Shown here piece after piece: positions 1 to 39,501 of a stretch of 64,000 nt of DNA. This stretch comes from Leptoclinus maculatus (lineage: Eukaryota; Chordata; Actinopteri; Perciformes; Stichaeidae), in contig JAVDOI010000016.1 of the NCBI GenBank assembly GCA_032191485.1, positions 2,058,081 to 2,122,080 on the forward strand. The letters run 5' to 3'. The position numbers and the translations under genes were made by a program. Each line of letters starts with the position of its first letter. The stretch's first letter is position 1. The notes under the pieces were generated by a model, which was not told where the DNA came from, ran no database searches, and was given only the letters and a program-made list of their open reading frames with translations.

Positions 1-566
1 GTGGCCGCAATTTAATTTGACTAAAGAGGAGGGCAGTGGAATAACAAGTCATCAGTCACGCTCTACTTCACTTTGGTGCACAAACGAAAACAATTCATCA
101 GATCTGTGCTGGTGGACCTTCAGTTTAGAATATCTTATCTCTGACACGTGTTCCTGAGGTTAAAAATGGCGACAGACGATGTTTCATCTGACACTTATCT
201 GACAATATTTGAGCATCAGGGAGCTTTTGACCCGTTAAGAGGAAGGCTTAGCTTTGGAAACAATACAGTTCTTCAGTGCTCGTCTCAAAAAGACAGTCGA
301 CAAAGTGGCAATTAGCCCGGGGTTGATCCTCCATCAAGGCGATCAATGAAACTACAAGCACTGAATGTTCAAGTCTCAGCTGAGAACTTGAGGAAATGGT
401 GAAGGACGGGCTTAAACCTTCATAAACCTGTCTGGATGATTGTTATTCTGTTCACGACAAATGTGTCAAAAACACTTCCTGCTCCAGGTGTGCAACGGAA
501 CAAAGTCCTGATTTTACCGTGTGCAAAATGTGGAAAGCGATGGGGAAAAAAACAGCTGCGTCTCAC
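1..566. other. arfgef3 intron (partial), left edge
   Basis: Intron following the last visible arfgef3 exon. I read both strands for the next BIG3 exon and found none. No repeat signature was recognised. Confidence 0.7.
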
Positions 567-27241
<26,675 letters not shown>

Positions 27242-28281
27242 GCTGGCTCCGAGGAAACAAGCAGGCGTTTAAATCTCAGACGGAACAGAGAGACACCGGG
27301 TCGGTCTGCGTTACGTGGGAGGTATTCTTTTTTTTAAGGATACAGTGACAGCGACAGCATCCCTGACCCCCCCCGATGAAGGCGATGATTCATTCACCAA
27401 CGACCAGCCAATGATGTCAGGCCAACCGTCTATCCTCTGGATGTGGAAGAAGGAAGCTTCTCTTTTTGTTGTTGTTGCATAAATCCACCTCGAACAGCGA
27501 AGATAACCTGACAGCTGACAAACATTCAACATAAATTGTCACCCATCCAGCGGTGTGGATAAACACAACGAATAAACGCCACTCTCCCCATCTTCGCCAG
27601 TCGTTTTATTCCTCGGCTACTACCGTGTTTTGGAATCCGTTCCAGTGGATTCTCGTTAGCTTCCCGGTGTCCAGATCCGGTTTCCTTTTATCCCTCAAAA
27701 TCAAGGAACACGCCACAGCGCTACCCAGAGTTCTCCGCTCTGAAAAATGAGGATTTCAACTCAAACCAGGCAACACAGTATTTACACCGTAAAGCTTGAA
27801 ACTGTGGCAGGGATCAATGGAGGCACTGGAATGGGACTTCCTGCGTCGGCAGGGCGACAGGTGGAGGAAGCTTTGATGGAGCTGCCTTCAGGCGAATCTG
27901 CCTTTTCACATTTAGAGTGATCATTTCACATAAAGTAAAATGTTATGGTTTTCTTATTTGTTTCCTATTTTAAAGTAAAATAAATATCTCTGCTGTCTGG
28001 CACACAATCTGGAAGCTAACTGTATGCTAAGATGCTAACACGCCCGTTAAACTCCTGTTAACGTTAATTTACTAACATGAAGTTAGCAGTAGGCCTAACC
28101 AGAGCCGTGTCAAGAGAGAGTCACGTCAACGGATGTGCTAATTAGTAGTCAATAAATTAATCAATTTACAATAATCATATAGAGCAACTACATACGTATT
28201 TAGAAACATAAATTTCGTGTTTTTTAAAAGTAAAGTTTGCTAATATTTCAGAATTTGTAAGTGTAACAGCCGTAAAAGCTA

Positions 28282-28308
28282 GAGTTTAGTTTAGTTTAGT
28301 TTAGTTTA
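28282..28308. repeat. Short (TTTAG)n tandem repeat
   Basis: About five TTTAG/TTTAT units in a row in intergenic DNA. Confidence 0.85.
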
Positions 28309-28462
28309 TTTTGCACAATTTAAAATACACAAACATAACAGCAATAAATAATATCAAACTGCAGGAAGAGGCAGAAACACAATTGGGCTTATTTAAAGCC
28401 TACACCTATATAATGTTAAAATTTCACAAAATTAATATACATTAAGTTTACAAGCCATAGAA

Positions 28463-29046
28463 TATGGAAGCCCATTTCCGCAGCAAAAAAAAAAAAAAAA
28501 AGATCACTAAAAAAAATGTAATTCACAAAAAAAAAAAATCCACCCACAAAATAAATAATCATAGTTATTGATTATTTTTTTTTTTATTTTACTTTTTTTT
28601 CACCAGCAAAAAAAAATAAACTTTTGGTGCATCCATCTGTAACCATAACACTGACCAGATTTTTCCAGTTGCTATAGAAAGTCGAAATTATGAGATACTT
28701 TAACACAACAGTCATAGAAGCAGCTATGACATATGAATGGATTGTGAGTACATTGAAGACTTCTTTAAAACGTGGCTTTACAACACATGAAATACAGATG
28801 ATGTTTCACATATTGTACTGAGCAAACGCACCCTTGAATAGAATGTTAAGCAAGAAGCAGCTCTGGAGTATAAAGAATGAAACCAATGTGGCTGAGGTGG
28901 CGACCAATAAACAGCAACTGGAAACATCTTCTTTTTTCTTTTTTTTTAAGTTCAGAGAAAAAGTTAAAAAAAAATATATATATATATATTATTTTTTTTT
29001 AGTGATCTTTTTTTTTTTTTTTTGCTGGCGGGAATGGGCTTCCATA
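28463..29046. mobile_element. Non-autonomous TIR element, copy 1 (584 bp)
   Basis: Begins TATGGAAGCCCATTTCCGC and ends with the complement GGGAATGGGCTTCCATA, so it has terminal inverted repeats with A/T-rich runs inside. A TA dinucleotide at both ends fits a TA target-site duplication (Tc1/mariner-like or another TA-targeting family). It encodes nothing. A 562-bp relative lies 2.8 kb away in the same orientation. Confidence 0.85.
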
Positions 29047-29387
29047 CTAGGACCTATTTTTGTGTTTTTGACAAAGAGTTTGAACCGTTTATTAAACTAT
29101 TAAATGCTGTACCAAAAAAAGGCCATAAAAACAGTAACGTTATGCATTGCCTGTGATGTATTGACACAATTAGAATGTGTGCCTTAATGTCCCCTTTTTG
29201 TCTATGTTTCTCTGTTTTTCTATTTTTATGTTTTTTTATTTCTGTCTGTATATTCAGAAATATTGGCCATATGTGAAAGAGTGACAGTGAAAAGTTGGTT
29301 AACTGCGTCAGAACCTGATGCGTTAGTACTGATGATTTCAACAGACACCTGCCAGAAACCAAAATCTACGACCTTGTTGTAAATTAC

Positions 29388-29390
<3 letters not shown>

Positions 29391-29426
<36 letters not shown>
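29391..29426. repeat. (CA)n microsatellite
   Basis: Pure CA run in intergenic DNA. Confidence 0.97.
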
Positions 29427-29428
<2 letters not shown>

Positions 29429-31225
29429 ATTTCTAACACTCCTGCATCTGCAGGGTCATGGTCCGTTCTTGTTAATCTGCAGAACATCTCTGTCAGGACA
29501 AAGTCAGTAGTCACAATGTTCATTTTAAGTAACTTTCCACAACAGAACGACATTTATATTCCCACAGACAGAAGTGTGTGTCACCATGTGTCCACCTGAT
29601 GGCAGTGTTGGATAAAAGAGTTTCTTACTATTTTCGATCGCTTTACCTAAAATCCCAGAACCAGCAATTATGACCATGTTCCACATGATTTAACCTACAA
29701 AAGATAAATACATAACAGGGTTAGGGTTAGTTAATGCAAAGCTTCTGTGTTTCTTATGATTTAATGATCCAAAAACAAGCAATTAAAACGAAACAACAAA
29801 GAAATGATGGCTATCGCTGCCTCTTATTAAAAAACCACAGAGCCCCCCAGGTGCATGCTGGTCCTATACCTACATACGCAACCACAGGTTTTCACGCTTG
29901 AGATGTAAAAGTACATGAAGAGTATGACTTAAAGTGAAGAACTGAAAGCATCAGATCTGAGCGATAGGGAGACTGTAAATGTTACATTGAAACAAACAGA
30001 AATGTCTGATTTCCATCTGGTTTTCCATCATTTGAACTTGGAGCTTCTTGTAAAGACCTCATCTTGTTGTATCCTCCTTCTCTTCTGCAGTGGTTTAATG
30101 GCACCGACTGGAGAATTAGCTCCACCTGCTGTTCATGTATATGATACTAATCTTAACACAACAGGAGTGGATGGAAACAAGAGCTCACACATGATTCATT
30201 TTGATGATTTTCTGGAAATCCTCGGTTAAAATGTGAGCTTCATTGGGATGGAAACTCAAAGGGGTAAATAACCAATCAATTTCAATGAATTTCACTTTGG
30301 TTTTCTTTTTCTTATTTGCATTATTTTCAACTTTTGCAACCATGGTTGTAAACAGGATGGATCCATTTATAATATGACATCCTCTTTACATGGGCCCTTT
30401 TTCTGCAATGGTCATCAGATCAGAACACGAGTCCCAGTTGTTTTTTCACCCCATATTTGTGTACATTTTGTAAAAAGTATATTCAATTAGCTATTAGCAG
30501 CTCCTCTTTACAATGTAGGCTACCCAAAGAGCAATCACTGGATTACTTTTATACTGAAGAAAACTTTCAACATCAGACAAGTTCTGCAGTTATAAGGAGT
30601 CTCTCTGATTTATGGACGTTCATTCATTCCAGAGTCGAAGGGCATCGCATCAGAAAAAGGCTTTGTTGCAGCAAAGCACCACAGGCCAAGCATTCAGCCC
30701 GTTCTGAGTAAATTATGTGAAGACAGACTGAAGGTCATGTTGTCAGCGTCCCACTAACACCTGAACATTGTGTGCTGTGAAACATATTGGCCCATAATGG
30801 ATGAAGCATTGAGTCACAATGACCCATTATAATACAGAACACAAGGTTAGCGTCGCTGAACCCGTTGCACTTTTAGCAAATGAACATTACGTAACGATGT
30901 GAGATTTGGGTCGTGACTGCATCAAAGCATCAAACCCCTCTGAGGCCAGTTAAAAAAAAAAGTAATACATATGATATCAGACAATATCTGTCTGTTTCAT
31001 GTGTCAGATGTAAACTATGACACGCTGAGCTGAATATATCCTGCTTTAATGATAAAAGTCAGAAGAGCAATACTGTGGTCATAAAACTTTGGTTCACAAG
31101 TCCCAGATTGCATTGCTGTAAGACGTATCCAATAAGTCAAGAATATAATGAGAACAATTCTCGAGTTAATGTACTTCACATTCCACCACTGAGAGAAAAT
31201 CTGATACTGTACTTAATTACAAAGG

Positions 31226-31787
31226 TATGGAAGCCCATTCCCGCAGCAAAAAAAAAAATAAGATCACAAAAAAAAAAAATTAGTAACTTAAAAAAAAAAA
31301 AAAATGTGATCACAAAAAAAAATGAAAAAATCCACCCACAAAATAAATAATAATAATTCTAAAAAAAAAAAATTTTATTTTACTTTTTTTCCACCAGCAA
31401 AAAAAAAAAAAAACTTTTGGTGCATCCATCTGTAACCATAACACTGACCAGATGTTTCCAGTTGCTATAGAAAGTCGAAATTATGAGATACTTTAACACA
31501 ACAGTCATAGAAGCAGCTATGACATATGAATGGATTGTGAAGATTGAAGACTTCTTTAAAACGCGGCTTTACAACACATGAAATACAGATGATGTTTCAC
31601 ATGGATTGTACAGAGCAAACGCACCCTTGAAGCTCTGGAGTATAAAGAATGAAACCAATGTGGCTGAGGTGGCGACCAATAAACAGCAACTGGAAACATC
31701 TTTTTTTTTTTTCTTTTTTTTTTTGAAGGCAGAGAAAAAGTAAAAAAAAAATATATATATATATTTGCTGGCGGGAATGGGCTTCCA
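31226..31787. mobile_element. Non-autonomous TIR element, copy 2 (562 bp)
   Basis: Same termini and same internal sequence as the element at 28463-29046 (for example ttttggtgcatccatctgta and gtggctgaggtggcgaccaa in both), with differences mainly in A/T run lengths and small indels. Flanked by TA on both sides. Confidence 0.87.
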
Positions 31788-31794
31788 TAAGTTA

Positions 31795-32179
31795 TACTCT
31801 TGCTGGACAAAACAAATGTTGTGAAGGTGTCACTTTGGGCTCTGGGTAATTGTGATGGCATTTCTCACTATTTTCACTATATAATAATTACAGATTAATC
31901 CATAATGAAATAAAAAAGAGATCGACTTCAACCAACTGCAACAGTAAAATCCTGTGTTTACATTAATGCATGAGTAATAATAATCTAATGATATTATAAA
32001 AGTATAAAAGTCACAACAGACATTTTTATACTTTAACTATTTCCCTGATTTTACTTACTGAAGTAACATTTTAAAGGCAGTACTTTTATATAAATAGTTT
32101 TTTTTATTTAAATAGTGTTTTTAAAGTGTGGTATTAGTACTAGAATCTGTATTAGAATCTGAATACTTCCTCCATCACT
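31795..32179 (-). repeat. Dispersed fish repeat ('CAGTGGTGG' family), reverse orientation
   Basis: Reverse complement of the unit at 54558-54950: shares the gattaatc, actcatgcattaat and aattacccagagcccaaagtg blocks, and ends in cctccatcactg. Ends of the form CAGTGGTGG...CCACCACTG suggest a non-autonomous hAT-like element. Confidence 0.7.
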
Positions 32180-32775
32180 GACAATGACTTATTGTGTGTT
32201 ATTTGTCATTGTTATTTGTCATTATGTGTGCAACATAACAGCAATTGACTTTCCAAGGGGTTGAGGCTTCTTTGTACCTGTGTGTTCGTACATGTTTTGA
32301 AGGTTTTCTTGTATTGTATGGTCTCCGCGCTGTTGTCAAGAAGCTCTCATTAGCACTAACTCTCCTGCCCAGCTGAACTGCAGCAACTTTAACCCTTTAA
32401 CCCCTAGTCCTAATTTTTAGACAAGACAACAAGACAACAATATGAAACAGCCTTCAGAGAAAAATACTGACAAAGAAAAGACCGATGGACTCTAACTGCA
32501 GAGGAGGGAAAAGGATGAATAGAAGCAGAGAAACGATTTTTGATTTCACCTTTGTTCCCAGTACACGGCAGGATACAGTGCTGCATTTCTCCACTGAGTT
32601 TGACAAGTGACCCTGGCCTCCATCGCTGACAAATCAACCTTGAAGAAATGAAACCATTGACATGCAGCCTTTGATTGCCAATGGCAATATGTGGTTTGAC
32701 AACAATGTTTAGGCAGTTACTGGTTACTTTAGTTAGAAATCCAGCGTTTAACAGCTGGTGCATCCGTTTACAGTA

Positions 32776-33378
32776 CAGTGGTGGGAAACATCTACAGTAC
32801 ATCTACTCAAGTATGTTCTTAAAGGTGACCTGTTGTGCTTTTCCTTATTTTCTGTCATGTATATATATATAATGTTACTGTGTGGGATGTTCATATTAAA
32901 CGTGTAAAATATTATGGTAAATCTGTGTTGAATGTGAGAAAAATCCCTGCTCATGAGATCGATCCTTATATGAATAAATTACTTTTGTTTGCCTTCCCAC
33001 CAGACAAGAATGGATTAAATTCCTCTTTTTTTTTTCGACCACCAACAGCCATATGCAAACGTTTGTGTTTGTTTGTTCCACCTCTCAGAGGACTCTTACG
33101 TCAACACAGTGTAGCCGGATTTTTGGCTAAGCTAATGCTAACAGACGGGGCTTTTCCATGTAAAGAACTGTGTTGAGGAGTCAGAAGCACAAACTGTACG
33201 TAACATAAACTGTTTTATTTGTCAACCCATAAATGAAAACTTCATCACAAACATTCAACATCAACACTTCTGGAGATATCTGGTTTTGACCAAGTATAAA
33301 CTAGCATAGAACTGAAATACCTTAAGTAAAGTACAAGTACCAGGTAAGTAGTACAAGTAGTAGTTACATCCACCACTG
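32776..33378. repeat. Composite repeat: CAGTGGTGG-ended element with a second family inside
   Basis: Starts CAGTGGTGGGAAACATCTAC and ends catccaccactg. The outer 50 bases and last 110 bases belong to the dispersed family. The middle (from about 32823 to 33270, starting aggtgacctgttgtgctttt) is a different repeat, partly shared with 43340-43390. No matching 8-bp target-site duplication is visible at the outer ends. Confidence 0.6.
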
Positions 33379-33470
33379 ATTTTAACCTAAACCTGGTCAT
33401 AATTCGACTTTAAATCGAAGTCTTTCTACATTAAATGTTTTCTCCCTCTCTTGAGCTGTTGTTTGGTTAG

Positions 33471-33510
33471 GAACACACACACACACACACACGCACACAC
33501 ACACACACAC

Positions 33511-33551
<41 letters not shown>
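33471..33551. repeat. (CA)n microsatellite with CG interruptions
   Basis: About 40 CA units with two cgca interruptions. Confidence 0.97.
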
Positions 33552-33553
<2 letters not shown>

Positions 33554-34366
33554 ACTTCGGCTTGATTGACAGCCGACACAGAAGCAGCAGGCTTGACGGC
33601 AGTACTTCATCTCTTCTGATTGAGCCGACCACAGCAGCTACGTCTCATGATCGCCTTGTGTGAAGTCTGGACTGGAAATTAAAAAATGGAAATACAGTTT
33701 AGAGAATCTCTATATGACATCTAATGAAAAAAACATTAATTAATTCCCATTTGTTTTCATAGAGATTTGCTTCACTTCCTCGTGGTGTGTGTCATTGTTC
33801 TTCCTGCTGCAGTTAAACAATAATCATTAACACGTTTTTCCTTTTGTTTCTTCTCCTCTGACCTAATTTAAACCATGTATGCACAAAGCACATTTTTTAC
33901 ACCAGATAATTATATGTTAATAATTAATAAATGACTTGGAACTTTATATCCATTTCTCCACAGCTACCTTCTGCAGTACTCTACCCAATACCATATGTTC
34001 TGTGTATTTACATAGGTACATAACTATGTATATAAGCAACCATATATTAAATTACAACTTACATTTATTTTTGCCCCCCTGTGTTGTAAAATAAATCAAA
34101 GTCAAACATTCAAACTGAATTAAAGAGCCATTTTTCTGAAACATGTCATCCGTTTAAATCAGGAATATGAGCAAATCTCTTAAAATATTTAAAAGTCATG
34201 AAGAGTCAAAGTGATAAAGCGATGATAAATATGTTTTTTAGCTCTTTAGTCAGAATGAAAATGTATCCGTGACCAATCAGAGAACTGATCAACTTAATAT
34301 TCATGGATTATTTTTGTCCTTTTGACCTGAAGATGGAGTCTGTTTTTGTCATTACATTTTTTAATC

Positions 34367-34368
<2 letters not shown>

Positions 34369-34399
<31 letters not shown>
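34369..34399. repeat. (CA)n microsatellite
   Basis: Pure CA run. Confidence 0.96.
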
Positions 34400-34401
<2 letters not shown>

Positions 34402-34769
34402 CAACCCTGGTGCTTCCTGCATCAGCCGGCAATCAAGCAGAAGTCCTGAGAGACAGACAAACATCAGATCTGTGGAAGTTATTCTTTATTGACATTCAGC
34501 ACCATCAGGTTAACTCCTCCACCTGTCAATGCATTTATTATATATATAGAGTAAAATCAACCAAATCTATATCAAATAAAAGAGCTAAAAGGGGAGTGAA
34601 TATTAGACTAACATGGAAGACATATCTATTTTTGATAATTTTCTAATCATTTCCTGAAAAGTGAAAAGAGAAATTATTTGTTTTTCGTCAGAACATCAGC
34701 AGGTCAGCTGAACATGTGAAATTATACAGTTCAACGTATATGAAGAATAAAATGTCAAATAAGAAGAAA

Positions 34770-34895
34770 TAATCTGTTAAAAGTAAAAGTACTGCATTAT
34801 AAATCTTACTTAAGTAAAAGTATTACAGTCAAAATATACTTAAAGTATCAAAAGTAAAGCTCATTATGCAGAATGGCCCATAATGAAGGTGCGAT
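34770..34895 (+). repeat. Dispersed fish repeat, 5' part
   Basis: Shows the family core cttacttaagtaaaagtatt and tcattatgcagaatggccca, as in 38830-39085. Confidence 0.7.
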
Positions 34896-35620
34896 AAAAC
34901 TTACAGCAGAAAACATTTCTCCATCTTTTGGAGATTGTATATTTAGGTCAGAGCGGATAAAAGAGGTTGAACAAAGATTATCTGCACTCTGGATTATAAC
35001 AACTTTTTATTACTTCACTAAATGCAATCAAACGTTTTGACCTAAAAAAGGACCCAGACTGCTATTTGTTGATTTTTAAGCAGAAACCGAGGCAACCTTA
35101 AACCGCTGTTTGGTGATGATGAATATGAAAGATCATTACATGTTGAGGTGCTTCAGCTCAGCATGTGAAGACATAAAGATCCTCTGTGATAACACACACA
35201 CACACACACAAGTATTCAACTGTTGCTCAGACGGATATTTGTCTCTTTCTACCATTTCAGTATCAGTCTGGTTGGACCATTCCTCCAACTACCCTTCATA
35301 CTAAAAGATAAATATTTGTAAAGAGGACTTCCTACAACCTAAAAGACCATTAAAGAATATAGAGTGGTCCTCCCAGCCATCTGACTGGACCCAATCAAGC
35401 TTTGGTGGCAAGAGAAACCTTTCCCTTCAGGGTTAATGCTCAGGCTGAACCCTGTTCACCTCTATTGTGTATATGGAGTCTAGACTCTTTCTATTCAAAC
35501 TGAGTCACAACCTCCAGGTATGTATCCTCATTTCTGTGTGTTGTCTCATGTTAATTATTCAGTGTCCTACATTCCTACATTCCATCAGCGTATAGGTGAT
35601 TAAATGGATGCAGGTTACAT

Positions 35621-35689
<69 letters not shown>
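35621..35689. repeat. (CA)n microsatellite, about 34 units
   Basis: Uninterrupted CA run. Confidence 0.98.
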
Positions 35690-35690
<1 letters not shown>

Positions 35691-36129
35691 TTAATTGTGA
35701 ATATTATTCAGCCCGTTGGCATCAGCAGCTGAGACCGAAGCTCTTCTTGCTTTTTCAATTAGCTGAGTTAAAGTGTCCTACAAATGTTTCTAGATCCATG
35801 AAAAGAAATAAACTTCCTCTTGTGTACGACACTTATCCGTCTCTAACAACAATAACAGCAAATGTGTTCACAGCAATCTGGAGATTGGTGGTTTTCACTG
35901 ATCAGGAAGGGAAGTGTTTGAAAACAGAAATCATTAAAAACTGAGTTATGTGAAAGCACACATTTAAATGTTTGATGGTTTATAATAGAAAGTTTGTGCA
36001 GACAGATTGTTATATTCTTAATGTTTTGTCTGTGGTGGGTTTTATTAATTATTTGTTTGTTATTTATGAATGATTTAAAGACATTTCCTGATCAAACAGC
36101 TCATTTTTATGACTCCCTGCCGACAAAAG

Positions 36130-36450
36130 CTGTGGCCGTAGGACTTGTGTTTTTGGGTTGTCCGTCCTTCTGGTCCATTCTAGTGAACGCGGTATCTCAG
36201 GAACACCTTCAGGGAATGTCTTCAAATTTGGCTCCAACATCCACCTGGACTCAAGGATGAACTGGGAACGAGGTTCGTCCCATTCTCGTGATATCTTAGG
36301 AACGCCTCAAATTGAATTTCTTTAAATTTGGCAAAAACGTCATAGAGAATTCATGAGCTACTGATGACAAGCCAATACAAATGTCTAAAAGGAGAAGATG
36401 GTGAAGTGATGACATTTTGAAAAGACCTGGATGCAAACTGTAACAGGACT
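36130..36450 (+). repeat. Degenerate tandem/dispersed repeat
   Basis: Related half-units occur in succession: ggtatctcaggaacaccttc...cttcaaatttgg and gatatcttaggaacgcctca...tttaaatttggc. This pattern is typical of a common spiny-rayed fish repeat family (from general knowledge; not named here). Confidence 0.6.
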
Positions 36451-36624
36451 CGTTGATGGAGGCATAAAACCTGTCTGGTGGAATAATTTAGGTTTTGTCA
36501 AAAATGTCCAAATATGCCCCAGGGATCAATAGTCTTATCTTGTCCTACAATAATACATCATAATTTAGTTCTTGGTTATATTTGGTATTATTAATCTTGA
36601 TCTGCAAAGTAACTAATGTCAAAA

Positions 36625-36742
36625 TAAATGAAGTGCAGTAAAAAGTTTGGGTTGAAGTATAAAGTAGCAGCAAATAGAAATTCTCAAATAAAGTACAAGT
36701 ACCTCGAACTTGTACTGAAGTAAATGTACTCACCAATGTTTT
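36625..36742 (+). repeat. Dispersed fish repeat, 3' part
   Basis: Carries ataaagtacaagtacctcga and ends gtactcaccaatg, the degraded 3' end of the CAGTGGTGG family. Confidence 0.6.
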
Positions 36743-36898
36743 TGGGCTGTACAAGGTAAACAACAGCAGCCATCATGAGCTCAGTACAGTCTCTTTACTT
36801 TGTCAGATTTGGGCGTCCAAATCCATTTTAAGTGATTTCAGTTTGATCTCTGTCGTCCATTAAAGTGATCAGAGGTAAGATTCTCAGAGTTCACAGTT

Positions 36899-36900
<2 letters not shown>

Positions 36901-36971
<71 letters not shown>
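36901..36971. repeat. (CA)n microsatellite, about 35 units
   Basis: Uninterrupted CA run. Confidence 0.98.
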
Positions 36972-36974
<3 letters not shown>

Positions 36975-37914
36975 GTTCATCAGTGAGAGCGTTTGTCCTT
37001 GCCTCATTATTTGCATTAAGTCAAAGCAGCAGGTCAGCAGATAATCAACATAATGACTTTTCATTAGGGCGCTGACCTAGAGACACACATAGCCCACAGA
37101 CATAATGTGTGTGTGTGTGTGTGTGTGGTTCTCTCTGCCTTATAAACATGGTAACCTGCTTATTTAAAACATTCACATATTTCAGACTTTGTGAATCACT
37201 GAGCTCGGAGCTTAGTGGGTTTCCTGCAGGTTTAATCGACCCAGAGTTAAGTACCTGAGCAGACAAGTAAAGGATGGTGAACAGGAGAGTTTTTCCCTCA
37301 GTGCATCAGAACTTCTGAAGAGCCAGGAGCTGAATTACCCATCATCCCCCAGAGCGTCACCGGAGTTTGGCTGCAGTTACTCTTCCTGACAACATTGAAC
37401 CTGGTTGTGGTTCTGGTCCAGGTCCTGGATTTTCACGTTCATCTTCTCAAGACTCGTTCAGGTACAGAGCAAACCCCTCTCCTCTATGACATACTGATGT
37501 ATTTTGGTCCTGTGAAGTGTTCACATCATATTTGGATTTTAATTCAAAGCAAAAAAGTGTCATGAAAATCTTTGTCCAAGCAGGTAAAGAATTGATGTTA
37601 TTGTGTGTAAAACAAAATGATTCAGTCATTCAACCTTCAGGAATCAGGAGTCAGTTAAAACAGACTTTTACTTATTTTCTAACTATTCTTTTCAGCATGT
37701 GATGCTTTTATTAGATAGCAACAGTAAACAGAAGACAGGAAATGAGAGAAGAGAAAGATGAGGAACCACAAAAACCCCGACCAGATGTGAAGCGAGGATG
37801 TTTACTATTCATAGTTGGCACCTCGAACACCTCGTCCTTCACGACACCCAGAAATCTGTCTCTGTTTTAAACACATCGTTCCACATATACAGTCTGTATT
37901 ATTATAGATTAAAC

Positions 37915-38005
37915 TACCCAGCAGCAACTAATTAAAATGAGCTCCACCTTTACCAGCTGCAACATTAAAGTGATGAACACATTAATGCATCAATAATTAT
38001 AGTAC
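37915..38005 (-). repeat. Dispersed fish repeat, internal fragment
   Basis: Contains aaaatgagctccacctttac and cagctgcaacattaaagtga, the complement of the block seen at 39000-39040. Confidence 0.6.
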
Positions 38006-38829
38006 ACGGTATTTTGCAATTGCTAAAACTAGGGGCCTCTTCGTCTCTCTACACACAAAAAACTAAATCATAAAATATCATCATCTCTTGTAAAAGCAAA
38101 CTCTTCATTCCATTACTATTTAAACTTTTCTATATTTGCATCTCAAAGTTACAAAAACACCAAATAAATAGCACATGCTAACTGCCCACTGATGTGCAAA
38201 GTATAAATCTCTATTATCTAGAGTCCACCTCCAGATTTTTTTTACTTTTCAAACTTGTCGTCTTTAGCCACGTCTTTTTCACTCAAAGTGGGACCATGAT
38301 TCACTAAATGAACATCATATTGTATTGAAGAAGACTTGAAACTAGCAATTAAGACCAGACACTTTACAATGATTTCAATGTTTACAGAGGTCATCAATCC
38401 GGTGAGATGTAGAGTCATTTTCTCATAAACTTCTTATACAATCAAACTTCTTTCTGCATTCAGAAGAGAAGCCCCCTGCTGGCTATTAGAAATAATGCAA
38501 GTTTATGGCACTTCAGCATTGGTATTACCTTTTAGATGCTGAAGTTACTGCCTGCATTTGTGCAGGTAAGAGGAACAGATCAGGATCAGATTCAGGTTCA
38601 GGAAGCTGGACCGCAAAGGCGCAAAGCAACACCGACAATCTGGCAGGGAATGGAGGAAATGGTATAAATACTAAGGAGGGTAATTGGGGAATGAAGAACA
38701 GGTGAGCAGGTGGATGAGATATTCTAAGAAATAATAATGATAAAAAATGTTGGTATTGCATGGCATGCAACAACAATGCACTACACCTCTTTTGTACTGC
38801 AACAAGAGGTGATTCTGGTGATCGTTTAT

Positions 38830-39085
38830 CAAAAGTGGAAGAAGTTCTTAGACCTTTTACTTAATACATATAGTAGTAACACAGTGTAGAAATACTCTGT
38901 TACAACTGAAAGTCAGTAAAGTAAAAGTAGCCGACACATTATGCAGAACGGCCCATTCAGAATAAATGATTGGGTCATAATTATTCATGAATTAATTTGA
39001 TCATCACTTTAATGTTGCAGCTGGTTATGGTGGAGCTCATTTTAATTACTTTATATAGCCTATACTGCTGCATGGGTAGCTTAAA
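38830..39085 (+). repeat. Dispersed fish repeat, about 200 bp upstream of opn4 exon 1
   Basis: Core blocks aaaagtggaagaagttctta, agaaatactctgttacaact, tatgcagaacggcccattca and taatgttgcagctggttatg. Lies within the presumed opn4 promoter region. Confidence 0.72.
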
Positions 39086-39303
39086 ATTATATTTTCTTTT
39101 GAGATACTAGAGAAGGCTAATGTCTCAAGGGTCAGTTAGTGACCATGTTCATTAGAATTCCGTGTATTTTCTTATTGTGTTTTAATGTTGATCTAATGCA
39201 CTTTTTAATTCCACCTGCTGCACATCCGGTCACCTGTCAGTCATCTCTCTCTCTCTCTCCTCCCAAAGACAGAGGAGGGGTGAGGAAGAGGAGGCGTATT
39301 AGG

Positions 39304-39501
39304 ATGAACGGCGGGAACAGCGAGCTGCTGCTGCCCACGCGGCAGAGCATCATCTGGTGCAGCGACCACGAGCCGAACTGCACGGCGCGCACCACGGAGA
39401 CCCTGGCGCTGTCTGCAGCATCCGCGGTGAGAGCCAACGGCTCGGCAGTGGATGCGTACCGACTCGTGGAGCTCCAGCTTCCCCCCTCGGCCGCCCCAAC
39501 G
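39304..39501 (+). CDS. opn4: opn4 coding exon 1 (codons 1-66), extracellular N-terminus
   Basis: Starts MNGGNSELLLPTRQ at a GC-rich segment. Sequons NCT (Asn25) and NGS (Asn45) fit an extracellular, glycosylated N-terminus. Ends at ACG before donor GTCAGT, phase 0. The frame is open upstream to 39139, so an earlier start is possible but that part does not look coding. Confidence 0.85.

Larger units (their letters stand above)
27242..39303. other. Intergenic region between divergent arfgef3 and opn4
   Basis: 12-kb head-to-head gap. It must contain the arfgef3 5' UTR and promoter at its left end and the opn4 5' UTR and promoter at its right end, but no TATA box or transcription start could be assigned. 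It contains two 560-580-bp TIR elements, several CAGTGGTGG-ended repeats, a degenerate tandem repeat near 36.2 kb and many (CA)n. No third gene was recognised. Confidence 0.75.

Noticed and set aside
29716..29731. Telomere-like gggttagggttag
   Set aside because: Only about two TTAGGG units, far too short to be an interstitial telomere.
33471..36971. CRISPR-like regular repeats
   Set aside because: They are simple microsatellites in vertebrate DNA, with no repeat-spacer architecture.
39139..39303. Upstream in-frame ATG at 39139 as opn4 start
   Set aside because: The frame is open, but the sequence (Phe/Cys-rich, then a TC repeat) does not resemble a melanopsin N-terminus. The ATG at 39304 begins the GC-rich coding-like segment. 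Not excluded without a transcript.
27242..39303. A third gene (for example HEBP2 or NHSL1, neighbours of human ARFGEF3) in the intergenic gap
   Set aside because: No recognisable exon on either strand; all longer frames there are AT-rich or repeat-derived.
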